Shown here: positions 1-6,230 of the stretch, piece by piece
Position numbering within the stretch: the stretch's first letter is position 1
How the letters are laid out: each line of letters starts with the position of its first letter
Source of the DNA: Candidatus Woesearchaeota archaeon
GTDB taxonomy: Archaea > Nanobdellota > Nanobdellia > Woesearchaeales > GW2011-AR9
DNA length: 12,227 nt
Assembly: GCA_013204355.1 (NCBI GenBank)
Contig: JABMOA010000030.1
Span: 1-12,227 of the forward strand
Reading direction: 5' to 3'
Made by a program: the position numbers and the translations under genes
Notes under the pieces: model-generated
Told to the model about the DNA's origin: nothing
Database searches by the model: none
Seen by the model: the letters and a program-made list of their open reading frames with translations, nothing else

Positions 1-135
1 CATTCAAACATTACAATGAAATGCGACCCATTAACAAAAGAACAACTTTTACAACAAAAATCATGTTGCGGAAACGGTTGCATGAATTGTCCTTATGAAC
101 CAAGATATGTTAAAGGTACAACAAAAATAAAATGA
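1..135 (+). CDS. Small Cys-rich CCGxGCxxCPY protein (DUF5522-like), 5' end uncertain
   Basis: The frame is open to the left edge and ends at TGA 133-135. The first in-window ATG is at 16, giving a 39-residue protein (MKCDPLTKEQLL...). No stop precedes that ATG, so the gene may begin outside the window. The core CCGNGCMNCPY has four closely spaced cysteines and matches the short motif I associate with Pfam DUF5522, proteins of unknown function that may bind zinc or another metal. The stop overlaps the next gene's start in an ATGA (132-135), implying translational coupling to the tandem-HIT protein. The family assignment is from memory of the motif. The reading frame itself is well supported by the overlap and by the motif. 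Function is unknown. Confidence 0.6.
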   Translation, partial: HSNITMKCDPLTKEQLLQQKSCCGNGCMNCPYEPRYVKGTTKIK

Positions 136-1178
136 ATCTCACACCAGAACATCAAGCACAGATTAATGCACAAAAGAAAGAATGTATCTATTGTAAAATT
201 AATCGTGGTGAAATACCAGGAAAGAAAATTTTTGAAGATGAGAAATCTCTTGCAATTCTTGACATTTATCCTGCAAAGAAAGGCCATACTGTATTCTTAT
301 TCAAAGAACATTATCCACTTCCTGCATTTATCCCACCAGATCAATTCAAACATTTCTTTGGCTTAATCCCTGGATTATCAAAAGCATTGAAATCAGCATT
401 AGTAACAACAGGAATCAATATGTTCCTTGCAGCAGGTGGACCTGCAGGACAACAATTCCCACATATGGGTGTACACCTATTTCCCCGAGAACCCGATGAT
501 GGATTCTTCAATCTCATGTTTAAACTCAACACCTCAACAGATGAAGAAATTACAAAAATGCTTCAAACTAATTTACCAATTATGATGCAAAACCATTTTG
601 GTAGAAATCCTGCAGAATGGCACACTGGGAAAGGAAACATCCCTCCATTTCTCACTCCAATCTATGAAAAATGTACAGTGATTTATGAGGATGAAAAAGC
701 AATCTGTGTTGCCCCAAAGAAAGGTGCAGTTGCAGGACATTTACAAATTTACAGCAAGCAAGAAGAAAAATATATTGAAAACCTATCTCCAGAAGATGCA
801 TCACATCTAAACTTCGTTGCATCATTCGCAGCAACTGCAGTCTTTGAAGGTATGCAAGCGCATGGTACAAATGTTGTCATGGTATCTGGAGAATCAGATG
901 ATAATCCAGAAGGAAAACTAATTCTTCACGTTCTTCCACGAATGCAAGATGATGTATTGAAACACATGTTCTGGCAACCAGCACAACCAAAAGATGATCT
1001 AGATGCCATGGCAAAAAAGATTAAAGATAAAACATGGAAACTTTCCTACAAAGAAAAAAAGTCAAATATTCCCTCATATGTCAAACCCCCTGTTATGAAA
1101 ATTGGTGACAAGAAAGAAGTAAAACCATCAACACCAGAAGATGAAATTAAAGCAGCAATAGCAAGAATGCAGCAATAA
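132..1178 (+). CDS. Tandem HIT-domain protein with degenerate HIT motifs
   Basis: This 348-aa protein contains two histidine-triad folds in tandem. Domain 1 (about residues 18-120) begins with C18-I-Y-C21, a CxxC seen in zinc-containing HIT hydrolases, followed by the typical FEDEKSLAILDIYPAKKGHTV stretch split over residues 34-54. It ends at HMGVHLFPR (111-119). Domain 2 (about 181-272) runs from CTVIYEDEKAICVAPK to KLILHVLPR (262-270). The canonical motif is H-x-H-x-H, with the middle His as the nucleotidyl-transfer nucleophile. Here the middle position is Gly113 in domain 1 and Ile264 in domain 2; domain 2 also has Lys262 in place of the first His. Only the last His (115, 266) is kept in both. 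The fold is clear, but nucleotide hydrolysis by the usual mechanism is doubtful. The C-terminus (about 290-348) is Lys-rich. The start overlaps the upstream stop by 4 nt; a weak AAAGGT lies at 112-117. Confidence 0.88.
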   Translation: MNLTPEHQAQINAQKKECIYCKINRGEIPGKKIFEDEKSLAILDIYPAKKGHTVFLFKEHYPLPAFIPPDQFKHFFGLIPGLSKALKSALVTTGINMFLAAGGPAGQQFPHMGVHLFPREPDDGFFNLMFKLNTSTDEEITKMLQTNLPIMMQNHFGRNPAEWHTGKGNIPPFLTPIYEKCTVIYEDEKAICVAPKKGAVAGHLQIYSKQEEKYIENLSPEDASHLNFVASFAATAVFEGMQAHGTNVVMVSGESDDNPEGKLILHVLPRMQDDVLKHMFWQPAQPKDDLDAMAKKIKDKTWKLSYKEKKSNIPSYVKPPVMKIGDKKEVKPSTPEDEIKAAIARMQQ

Positions 1179-1190
1179 CTTCCACAATTC

Positions 1191-1198
1191 TTTTAAAG
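1191..1198 (+). promoter_or_regulatory. TATA box for DHH phosphoesterase gene
   Basis: TTTTAAAG begins 30 nt before the ATG at 1221. Archaeal transcription normally starts 22-27 nt downstream of the TATA centre, so the transcript would begin at or within a few bases of the ATG (leaderless). No Shine-Dalgarno sequence is visible before 1221. Confidence 0.5.
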
Positions 1199-1220
1199 CA
1201 AATTCACTAAAACGCTATTT

Positions 1221-2234
1221 ATGGAAACACAACCAATCATTGCAACACATGCAGAAGATCCAGATGGAATCATTGCACATGCACTTTTAATGCGAGCTTT
1301 AGATATCTCAACAATCACTCCTTCCTCTGATGCACATCACTTTTTACGATATGATACACTCCCTCAAGATTTTGAAACAATCAATTCTCTCCTTACACAA
1401 ACACCTTCGGATTTATATATTGCAGACATCGCATTTAATGATTCATTAGTAACGGCAAGAGATGGTCAATTAGTTCAAGATGTCGCTAAAAATGCTTCAA
1501 CTGTAACTTGGTTTGATCATCATGAAAATACAAAAAGGAAAATTCCACTTTTAGAAGATTTTGGAGTAAATGTTGTATATAATCATCAATCATCAGGACT
1601 CCAAGTCCAACGTCATTACAGATTAAATGAAGCTTATGAAGTTTTACTTGGAAGAATTGCACATGGTCATGACCATAAAAAAGTCGGTTCAACGCATCGG
1701 AATATTTTACTTGGTGATGAATTACAATCAATCATCACTCTTGCAAATGTAGATAACCCAAAACTTTTAATGGATTTAGCTATTGATCTACGTGATGAAA
1801 ACTGTTTTGATGATTATCAATTAAAACCTCATTGGAGATCTGTTGCAGATGAGAGTAAATCTCAACAAGAGAAGGCAATTGGTATCTTAGAAAAATGTTT
1901 AGAATTTGAAACTGTTGCAGGACAACGAGTTTTATGGGCAGAAACTTCTCCTTACCTTTCTTCAAAACCAGGACCACGGTATTTGATGGAACACTATGGT
2001 GATCAATTTGATCTTTGCGTTTCACTCTTTGGGCATCCAGTACGCAACCACATCATTGATGGCAAACCAAAATCAGATTTTCCAATTCAAGATTTATGTC
2101 AATCATTAGGTGGTGGTGGGCGCGGGAAATCAGGAGGTTTTTCACTTCCAGAATCTCTTCAAAGTCCTGTTGAGATTGAATCTGCTAAAGAATTAATCAA
2201 AGAAAAAATCAAGTATTATAGTCGTCCAGCATAA
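1221..2234 (+). CDS. DHH superfamily phosphoesterase
   Basis: This 337-aa protein has the DHH-family metal-site motifs in order: THAEDPDG (His10, Asp13, Asp15), an Asp in IADIAFND (Asp69), the signature WFDHHENT (Asp99-His100-His101), and IAHGHDHKK (147-154), which may carry the motif IV ligand. The glycine-rich C-terminal segment LGGGGRGKSGGF (296-307) corresponds to the substrate-binding GGG motif of DHHA1 domains. DHH/DHHA1 enzymes are Mn/Mg-dependent hydrolases acting on short oligonucleotides, cyclic dinucleotides, single-stranded nucleic acid or pyrophosphate; the substrate here cannot be told. The usual GGGH has no His, being replaced by Gly/Arg. The ATG at 1221 was chosen because of the TATA box 30 nt upstream. 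The 3' end overlaps the convergent kinase gene by 19 nt. Confidence 0.85.
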   Translation: METQPIIATHAEDPDGIIAHALLMRALDISTITPSSDAHHFLRYDTLPQDFETINSLLTQTPSDLYIADIAFNDSLVTARDGQLVQDVAKNASTVTWFDHHENTKRKIPLLEDFGVNVVYNHQSSGLQVQRHYRLNEAYEVLLGRIAHGHDHKKVGSTHRNILLGDELQSIITLANVDNPKLLMDLAIDLRDENCFDDYQLKPHWRSVADESKSQQEKAIGILEKCLEFETVAGQRVLWAETSPYLSSKPGPRYLMEHYGDQFDLCVSLFGHPVRNHIIDGKPKSDFPIQDLCQSLGGGGRGKSGGFSLPESLQSPVEIESAKELIKEKIKYYSRPA

Positions 2235-3229
2235 TGTTTTGAGAGATTGAAATATTTTTCAGCTTTCTGTTTCATTTCTTCTTTTTCTTCAATGGAAATA
2301 TTTTGGTCATCATAGGTAAATGCACTAATTTTTCCTCTGATGTATGACCTATAACAGTTATAAAAATCAATTAATGTCTTTATATCCCCGTCGTTACTTA
2401 ATGAGATATATTCTTGAAGAAAAATCTTTGCTAACTCGTCTTGTCCATGAAAATCTAAATCCATAGTCATAAATGCAATTTCTGCAATTACATCTGAACA
2501 AGGAAATCTTTTATTAAATACAATGCCATCAAATATTTGAGAATCTTCATTAGTCATAAATACATTACTTGGATGGAAATCGCCATGGCAATGTTTGATT
2601 TTATTTTTTGTAATTCTAGATTCAAATAATCCTCTATTATTCTCTATAAACGCATTAACTTTTTGTTGAGTAAATGAAAAATCTTCTGAACTAATTAACA
2701 AATCCTTGTAACTCTGAGTCTGCTCAAAATTTTCATTCCAATTAAATTGAATGGTCTCAACACTTCCAAATTCATTAATATCCTCACCCATTGGTGCAAT
2801 TTGATGGAAATCATATATCTTTTTTGCAAGAACTTTAATATTTTCTTCCGTAACTTTTTCAGCGGCTAATCTTTTATCCATCGTACTTTCTGGATCAACT
2901 TGATTCATTCGCACAGCATATTCCACAACTTCTCCTTTACCATCAACTTTCAAAGAACCATCAAATTCCTTTGTAATTGCTGAAACCCCTAAATAAATAC
3001 GTGGAGAAATTAAGCTATTATGTACAACTTCCTTTTCACATTGGTCTTTCCTTTTCTCTAAACTAGAAAAATCCAAGAAACCAAGATTCATGGGTTTGTT
3101 AATCTTGTATACAATCTCTCCTGTTAGAAAAACAATTGAAACTGCCGTCGTAATTACTTTAACTTCTTCAATATCATGGGGATACGTTTCTTGTTTTTGT
3201 AACGCTTCTCTTAATAAACTCAAATCCAT
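2216..3229 (-). CDS. Aminoglycoside phosphotransferase-fold kinase (COG2187-like)
   Basis: This 337-aa protein has the protein-kinase-like APH fold. The N-lobe contains VYKINKPMNLGFLDFSSLEKR (split 40-50 and 51-60), a signature I associate with COG2187 'aminoglycoside phosphotransferase family enzymes'; Lys42 is the probable ATP-contacting lysine and Glu67 the probable alpha-C Glu. The catalytic loop is HGDFHPSNV (215-223) with base Asp217 and Asn222. The metal-binding Asp, equivalent to DFG, is Asp234 in QIFDGIVF. Many bacterial COG2187 proteins continue into a P-loop kinase domain; here only the APH-like half is present. The natural substrate is unknown, and the family name does not imply antibiotic resistance. 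The gene is divergent from gatD, with a shared TATA region, and tail-to-tail with the DHH gene (19-nt overlap). The start is supported by a TTTATATA beginning 30 nt upstream on the minus strand. Confidence 0.82.
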   Translation of the reverse strand: MDLSLLREALQKQETYPHDIEEVKVITTAVSIVFLTGEIVYKINKPMNLGFLDFSSLEKRKDQCEKEVVHNSLISPRIYLGVSAITKEFDGSLKVDGKGEVVEYAVRMNQVDPESTMDKRLAAEKVTEENIKVLAKKIYDFHQIAPMGEDINEFGSVETIQFNWNENFEQTQSYKDLLISSEDFSFTQQKVNAFIENNRGLFESRITKNKIKHCHGDFHPSNVFMTNEDSQIFDGIVFNKRFPCSDVIAEIAFMTMDLDFHGQDELAKIFLQEYISLSNDGDIKTLIDFYNCYRSYIRGKISAFTYDDQNISIEEKEEMKQKAEKYFNLSKHYAGRL

Positions 3230-3249
3230 GTTCCCTTAACCAAACACAA

Positions 3250-3260
3250 TATATATAAAG
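3250..3260. promoter_or_regulatory. Shared, near-symmetric TATA element of a divergent promoter
   Basis: The 52-bp region between the minus-strand kinase (ATG at 3229) and gatD (ATG at 3282) contains a single TATATATAAAG. Read on plus, TATATAAA starts at 3252, 30 nt before the gatD ATG. Read on minus, the same eight bases are TTTATATA, starting at 3259, also 30 nt before the kinase ATG. Both transcripts would be leaderless or nearly so. No second TATA candidate is seen in the gap. Confidence 0.55.
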
Positions 3261-3281
3261 ATTTAGGAATTCTATTCCTTC

Positions 3282-4556
3282 ATGGCAAGTGTTGGTGATA
3301 GGGTTCAAATCAAAACCAAAAAGGGAACAGAAGAAGGTGTTTTAATGCCAAGTTCTGAAAAAAACGTTGTTTTAATTAAATTAGATAACGGATACAACCT
3401 AGGTTTTGAGAAAAAAGATATCACTTCAACAAAAGTTAGCAAGAAAGCAGTACAATCAAAATCTGCAAAACAAAAAATTACAATCAACAAATCTCTACCA
3501 ACAATTGCAATCCTTCACACAGGAGGAACTATTGCTTCTAAAGTTGATTATAGGACCGGTGGTGTCACCACAGATTTTTCTCCTGAAGAATTAATCTCTC
3601 TGTTTCCAGAATTAAAAGATATTGCAAATATAGAATCAGAACTGATCTCACAAATGTGGTCCGATGATTTACGATTTGCACATTTCACATTAATCGCAAA
3701 AGCTATTGAAAAATATGTTAAGAAAGGCGTCAAAGGAATTATTATTGGGATGGGCACAGATAATCTAGCAGTAGCATCAGCCGCATTATCATTTATTGTT
3801 GAATCTTCACCAGTTCCAATTATATTTGTTGGATCTCAGAAATCTTCAGATCGTGGTTCTTCAGATGCTGGGATGAACTTAATATGTGCAGCCGAATTTG
3901 TATCTAAATCAGATTTTGGTGGCGTTGGTGTATGCATGCACGCATCTGCACATGATAGGGATTGTGTCATTTTACCAGGAACAAAAACTGCAAAATTACA
4001 TGCCAGTAGAAGAGATGCATTCAAAGTTGTGAATGAAGATCCAATTGCAACTATTGATTATAAAACTCGCAAAATCACATTTCTTAACAGTTACAAAAAA
4101 CAAGCACCACTTAAAATTAAATCAAAAATGGAAGACCGGGTTGGATTATTAAAAATCCATGTTAATATGTTTCCTGAACAATTTGAAATTTTTAAAGGAT
4201 TCAAAGGATTAGTGATTGAAGGAACAGGTCTTGGACACACACCTGGACAATCGCCAAATAAAGAAACAGAAATCCATAAGAAAATCTATCCTGCAATCAA
4301 AAAAGTTATTGATTCTGGATGTGTTGTTGTTATGACCACGCAATGTATTTTTGGTGGCGTCAACATGAATGTTTATGATAAAGGACGTGATCTTCAAGAA
4401 CTTGGCGTCATTTCAGGAAAAGACATGCTTGCAAATACAGCCTTGGTAAAACTCTCCTGGTTACTCGCAAACGAAAAGAACGTCAAAGAATTAATGGGTG
4501 AAAATCTCAGAGGAGAAATTAATGCTTCTTTGAAATATGATAAGGAGTTTCTATGA
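3282..4556 (+). CDS. gatD: Glutamyl-tRNA(Gln) amidotransferase subunit D
   Basis: GatD is the asparaginase-like subunit of the archaeal GatDE amidotransferase. It releases ammonia from Gln or Asn, and the ammonia is used by GatE to convert Glu-tRNA(Gln) to Gln-tRNA(Gln) in the cytosol. The 424-aa length is normal. Residues 3-48 form the small N-terminal GatD domain (VGDRVQIKTKKG...). The asparaginase domain starts at about 73 with ILHTGGTIAS (77-86; nucleophile Thr83). The second Thr-Asp pair is Thr159-Asp160 in GMGTDNL. The catalytic Lys is Lys238 in GTKTAKLHASRRDAF, and GSQKSSDRGSSDAGMN (184-199) is the conserved loop. The usual HGTDTM motif reads MGTDNL, an altered neighbourhood that keeps the catalytic pair. 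No GatE lies in the window. It is the first gene of an overlapping cluster, with its stop overlapping the next ATG as ATGA (4553-4556). Confidence 0.95.
   Translation: MASVGDRVQIKTKKGTEEGVLMPSSEKNVVLIKLDNGYNLGFEKKDITSTKVSKKAVQSKSAKQKITINKSLPTIAILHTGGTIASKVDYRTGGVTTDFSPEELISLFPELKDIANIESELISQMWSDDLRFAHFTLIAKAIEKYVKKGVKGIIIGMGTDNLAVASAALSFIVESSPVPIIFVGSQKSSDRGSSDAGMNLICAAEFVSKSDFGGVGVCMHASAHDRDCVILPGTKTAKLHASRRDAFKVVNEDPIATIDYKTRKITFLNSYKKQAPLKIKSKMEDRVGLLKIHVNMFPEQFEIFKGFKGLVIEGTGLGHTPGQSPNKETEIHKKIYPAIKKVIDSGCVVVMTTQCIFGGVNMNVYDKGRDLQELGVISGKDMLANTALVKLSWLLANEKNVKELMGENLRGEINASLKYDKEFL
4542..4547 (+). promoter_or_regulatory. Shine-Dalgarno site of the lipoprotein gene
   Basis: AAGGAG lies 5 nt before the ATG at 4553, inside the end of gatD. 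It is the only clear Shine-Dalgarno sequence in the window and precedes an operon-internal gene, as expected where first genes are leaderless and downstream genes use ribosome binding sites. Confidence 0.6.
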
Positions 4557-4822
4557 AAACAACAATCGTAATATTACTTATACTTACAATCTTCCTCGCA
4601 TCTTGCACCTCAGAGATTCCCTCTGAAAAAGTTTGCAAGGTAGATGCAGATTGCGTCCCAAACAAATGTTGTGGTGCTGATGATGGTGTGAATATAGATG
4701 GTGGCCCTGATTGTCAGGGGATTCTATGTGCAGCCGTGTGTAATCCAGATACCATAGATTGTGGGAATGGTCAAATTAAATGTGTCAATAAAGCGTGTAC
4801 AGCGGTATTTAACAATGCATAA
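4553..4822 (+). CDS. Cysteine-rich secreted lipoprotein, function unknown
   Basis: This is an 89-aa precursor. Residues 1-17 are a hydrophobic signal peptide (MKTTIVILLILTIFLAS) ending in a lipobox-like L15-A-S-C18, so Cys18 is probably the lipidated first residue of the mature protein. The mature part has ten further cysteines (28, 34, 39, 40, 54, 59, 63, 70, 77, 82), enough for five disulfides or a metal site in a small knotted extracellular module (CKVDADCVPNKCC...). I recognise no named family. The start has a strong AAGGAG at 4542 and overlaps the gatD stop by 4 nt. The end overlaps the transporter start by 8 nt. Co-transcription with gatD and the VIT-type transporter is therefore likely, though a shared function is not implied. 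Confidence 0.8.
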   Translation: MKTTIVILLILTIFLASCTSEIPSEKVCKVDADCVPNKCCGADDGVNIDGGPDCQGILCAAVCNPDTIDCGNGQIKCVNKACTAVFNNA

Positions 4823-5339
4823 AAATCATCATTGGAGTGAAAATCTTAGAGAAGTTATTTTTGGTGTAGAAGATGGTGCAATTGGGAATCTTGGTTTAGT
4901 GATAGGTATGGCACAAGCATTATCTCCTAATAATACAATTCTTTTAGCAGGTGTTGCAACCATGTTTGCACAAGCAATTTCTATGTCAGCAGGAAATTAT
5001 CTCTCCGTAAAATCAGAAAAAGAATATTTTGATGTCAAAAAGAAATCACGAGCATATGGGAAAGGATATGCTGAACATAAAAGTCCAGTTCGTTCATCAA
5101 TAATCATGGCACTTTCTGTGATTCTTGGTGCAGCAATTCCACTTTCTGCATTTTTGTTTTGGGAATCTAAACAAGGAATTATCCCAGCAGTTGTTATTAC
5201 ATTAATGGGTCTTTTTCTCTTAGGGGTTTCCAAATCTAAGTATACTGATAAACACTGGTTACGTTCAGGTTCAGAAATAGTCATGGTTGGATTTATCGCA
5301 GCAGTGGCAGGATTTATCATTGGCAACCTTTTTGCATAA
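4815..5339 (+). CDS. VIT1/CCC1 family transporter (iron/manganese-type)
   Basis: This is a 174-aa membrane protein of the vacuolar iron transporter/CCC1 family (DUF125-like), whose characterised members export Fe2+ or Mn2+ from the cytosol. The N-terminal NLREVIFGVEDGAIGNLGLV (10-29) is the family signature, with acidic Glu19/Asp20 at TM1. Predicted membrane segments are about 23-38, 41-63 (ISMSAGNYLSVKS at its end), 95-116, 121-138 and 153-173. The cytosolic segment between TM2 and TM3 is only about 30 residues (64-94), much shorter than the metal-binding helical domain of plant VIT1, so regulation or metal choice may differ. The frame also opens at an earlier ATG (4761), but that would add 18 unrelated residues deep inside the lipoprotein gene. 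The ATG at 4815 starts right before the family signature and overlaps the upstream gene by 8 nt. Confidence 0.85.
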   Translation: MHKNHHWSENLREVIFGVEDGAIGNLGLVIGMAQALSPNNTILLAGVATMFAQAISMSAGNYLSVKSEKEYFDVKKKSRAYGKGYAEHKSPVRSSIIMALSVILGAAIPLSAFLFWESKQGIIPAVVITLMGLFLLGVSKSKYTDKHWLRSGSEIVMVGFIAAVAGFIIGNLFA

Positions 5340-5344
5340 TCTTC

Positions 5345-5370
5345 TTTATTTTTTAATTTTTCAATTTTTT
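5345..5370 (+). terminator. T-tract terminator after the transporter gene
   Basis: Three T runs (5349-5354, 5357-5361, 5365-5370) lie within 31 nt of the transporter stop codon, with no stem-loop. Archaeal RNA polymerase terminates on oligo-T tracts of this type, so this probably ends the gatD operon. Confidence 0.55.
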
Positions 5371-5380
5371 CATAGAATCA

Positions 5381-5388
5381 TTTAAATA
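5381..5388 (+). promoter_or_regulatory. TATA box for the orphan small protein and DNA glycosylase
   Basis: TTTAAATA, a good match to the archaeal TATA consensus, begins 30 nt before the ATG at 5411. This predicts a leaderless bicistronic transcript covering the 78-aa gene and the glycosylase gene. Confidence 0.55.
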
Positions 5389-5410
5389 TTTCATTGCTTT
5401 ACTTCTTTAT

Positions 5411-5647
5411 ATGGGAACCTACAACTTAAATGGATTAGATAGTTTGGATGATTTGGGATCTGAAGTCCCTCATCCAGCAATCATTGAAGAATTGGAACGA
5501 CACCGACAAGGTAATTACCAAAGATTACCACTTTTTCCCTCTCCCCCTTCTAGTTATGAACGAATTCCTCCCACAGATATTTCTCAGAGAATTCCAAAAA
5601 TCAATGACAATAATTTAGGTAATAATATTGCAATTATTGATATGTAA
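5411..5647 (+). CDS. Hypothetical 78-aa hydrophilic protein
   Basis: I do not recognise this protein. It has no signal peptide, membrane segment or cysteines. The N-terminal half is acidic (DSLDDLGSEVPH, EELERH); the middle is proline-rich (LPLFPSPPSSYERIPPTD, 39-56) and the end Asn/Ile-rich, so much of it is probably disordered. Reality as a gene is supported by a TATA box 30 nt before the ATG and by its stop (5645-5647) being separated by one base from the glycosylase ATG at 5649. It may be a small regulatory or partner protein, or simply a leader ORF coupling translation of the glycosylase; nothing in the sequence decides this. Confidence 0.6.
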   Translation: MGTYNLNGLDSLDDLGSEVPHPAIIEELERHRQGNYQRLPLFPSPPSSYERIPPTDISQRIPKINDNNLGNNIAIIDM

Positions 5648-5648
5648 A

Positions 5649-6194
5649 ATGCAGCAACTTCCCAAAGCATTCTTTGCACAAAATACCGTTGTTGTAGCTC
5701 GTGACCTCTTAGGGAAAGTGCTTGATATTAACGGTATGAAAGGACGTATAGTAGAAACAGAAGCATATTGTAGTGACAAAGCATCCCATGCCTATAAGAA
5801 AACAGATCGGAGTGCATTAATGTTTGATACGCATGGTCACGTCTATGTTTACATGATTTACGGTATGCATCACTGTTTGAATATTACAACTGATAAAGAT
5901 AATGCAGGCGCAGTATTAATTCGTGCCGTTGAACCATTGTCAAACCTCACTGTCATGAAAATACGTAGACAAACACATGTTGAGGAAAACCTTTGTTCTG
6001 GTCCAGGAAAATTATGTCAATCATTTCTTGTAGATACACGTTTTAATGGTCAAGAATTAGGGGATGATGTTAAGATTTATGATGATAGTTTCATTCCAAA
6101 GAAACGTATTCAAACAACAAGGATTGGCATCAAAGAAGATGTGGATTTGCCATGGCGATTTTACTTAGATGGAAATGTTCATGTTAGCAGATAA
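5649..6194 (+). CDS. Alkyladenine/3-methyladenine DNA glycosylase (AAG/MPG family)
   Basis: This 181-aa enzyme excises alkylated and deaminated purines (3-methyladenine, hypoxanthine and similar) to start base-excision repair. All key AAG residues can be matched: ARDLLGK (17-23); RIVETEAY (33-40), with catalytic Glu38 and base-stacking Tyr40; His47; VYMIYGM (67-73), with Tyr68 and the intercalating Tyr71; Asn78; and LIRAVEP (90-96), with Arg92. SGPGKLCQSF (117-126) and PWRFY near the C-terminus are also family-typical. The length matches single-domain prokaryotic members. An earlier in-frame ATG at 5628 would overlap the upstream gene by 20 nt and add residues with no family counterpart; the ATG at 5649 gives MQQLPKAFF, a standard N-terminus. 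It probably shares the 5381 promoter. Confidence 0.92.
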   Translation: MQQLPKAFFAQNTVVVARDLLGKVLDINGMKGRIVETEAYCSDKASHAYKKTDRSALMFDTHGHVYVYMIYGMHHCLNITTDKDNAGAVLIRAVEPLSNLTVMKIRRQTHVEENLCSGPGKLCQSFLVDTRFNGQELGDDVKIYDDSFIPKKRIQTTRIGIKEDVDLPWRFYLDGNVHVSR

Positions 6195-6196
6195 GT

Positions 6197-6204
6197 TTTT
6201 AAAG
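6197..6204 (+). promoter_or_regulatory. TATA box for tRNA-Leu
   Basis: TTTTAAAG begins 34 nt before the mature tRNA 5' end (6231) and 3 nt after the glycosylase stop codon. The spacing predicts a very short 5' leader on the pre-tRNA. Confidence 0.5.
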
Positions 6205-6230
6205 AATTCTTGATCCTAGGATTCTATTAT

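Noticed and set aside
166..366. 66-residue open frame on the plus strand inside the HIT gene
   Set aside because: It overlaps a conserved HIT domain in another frame and has no recognisable features. It is in the same frame as the small Cys-rich gene, but after that gene's stop.
4761..4814. Upstream in-frame ATG that would extend the VIT-type transporter by 18 residues
   Set aside because: It lies deep in the lipoprotein gene, adds residues with no family match, and the ATG at 4815 directly precedes the conserved N-terminal signature.
4997..5326. 109-residue open frame on the minus strand
   Set aside because: It lies wholly antisense to the conserved transporter gene, has no promoter, and its composition is that of a shadow frame.
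5628..5648. Upstream in-frame ATG for the DNA glycosylase
   Set aside because: It would overlap the 78-aa gene and add MQLLICK, which is not typical of the family; the ATG at 5649 fits the family N-terminus and the 1-nt spacing.
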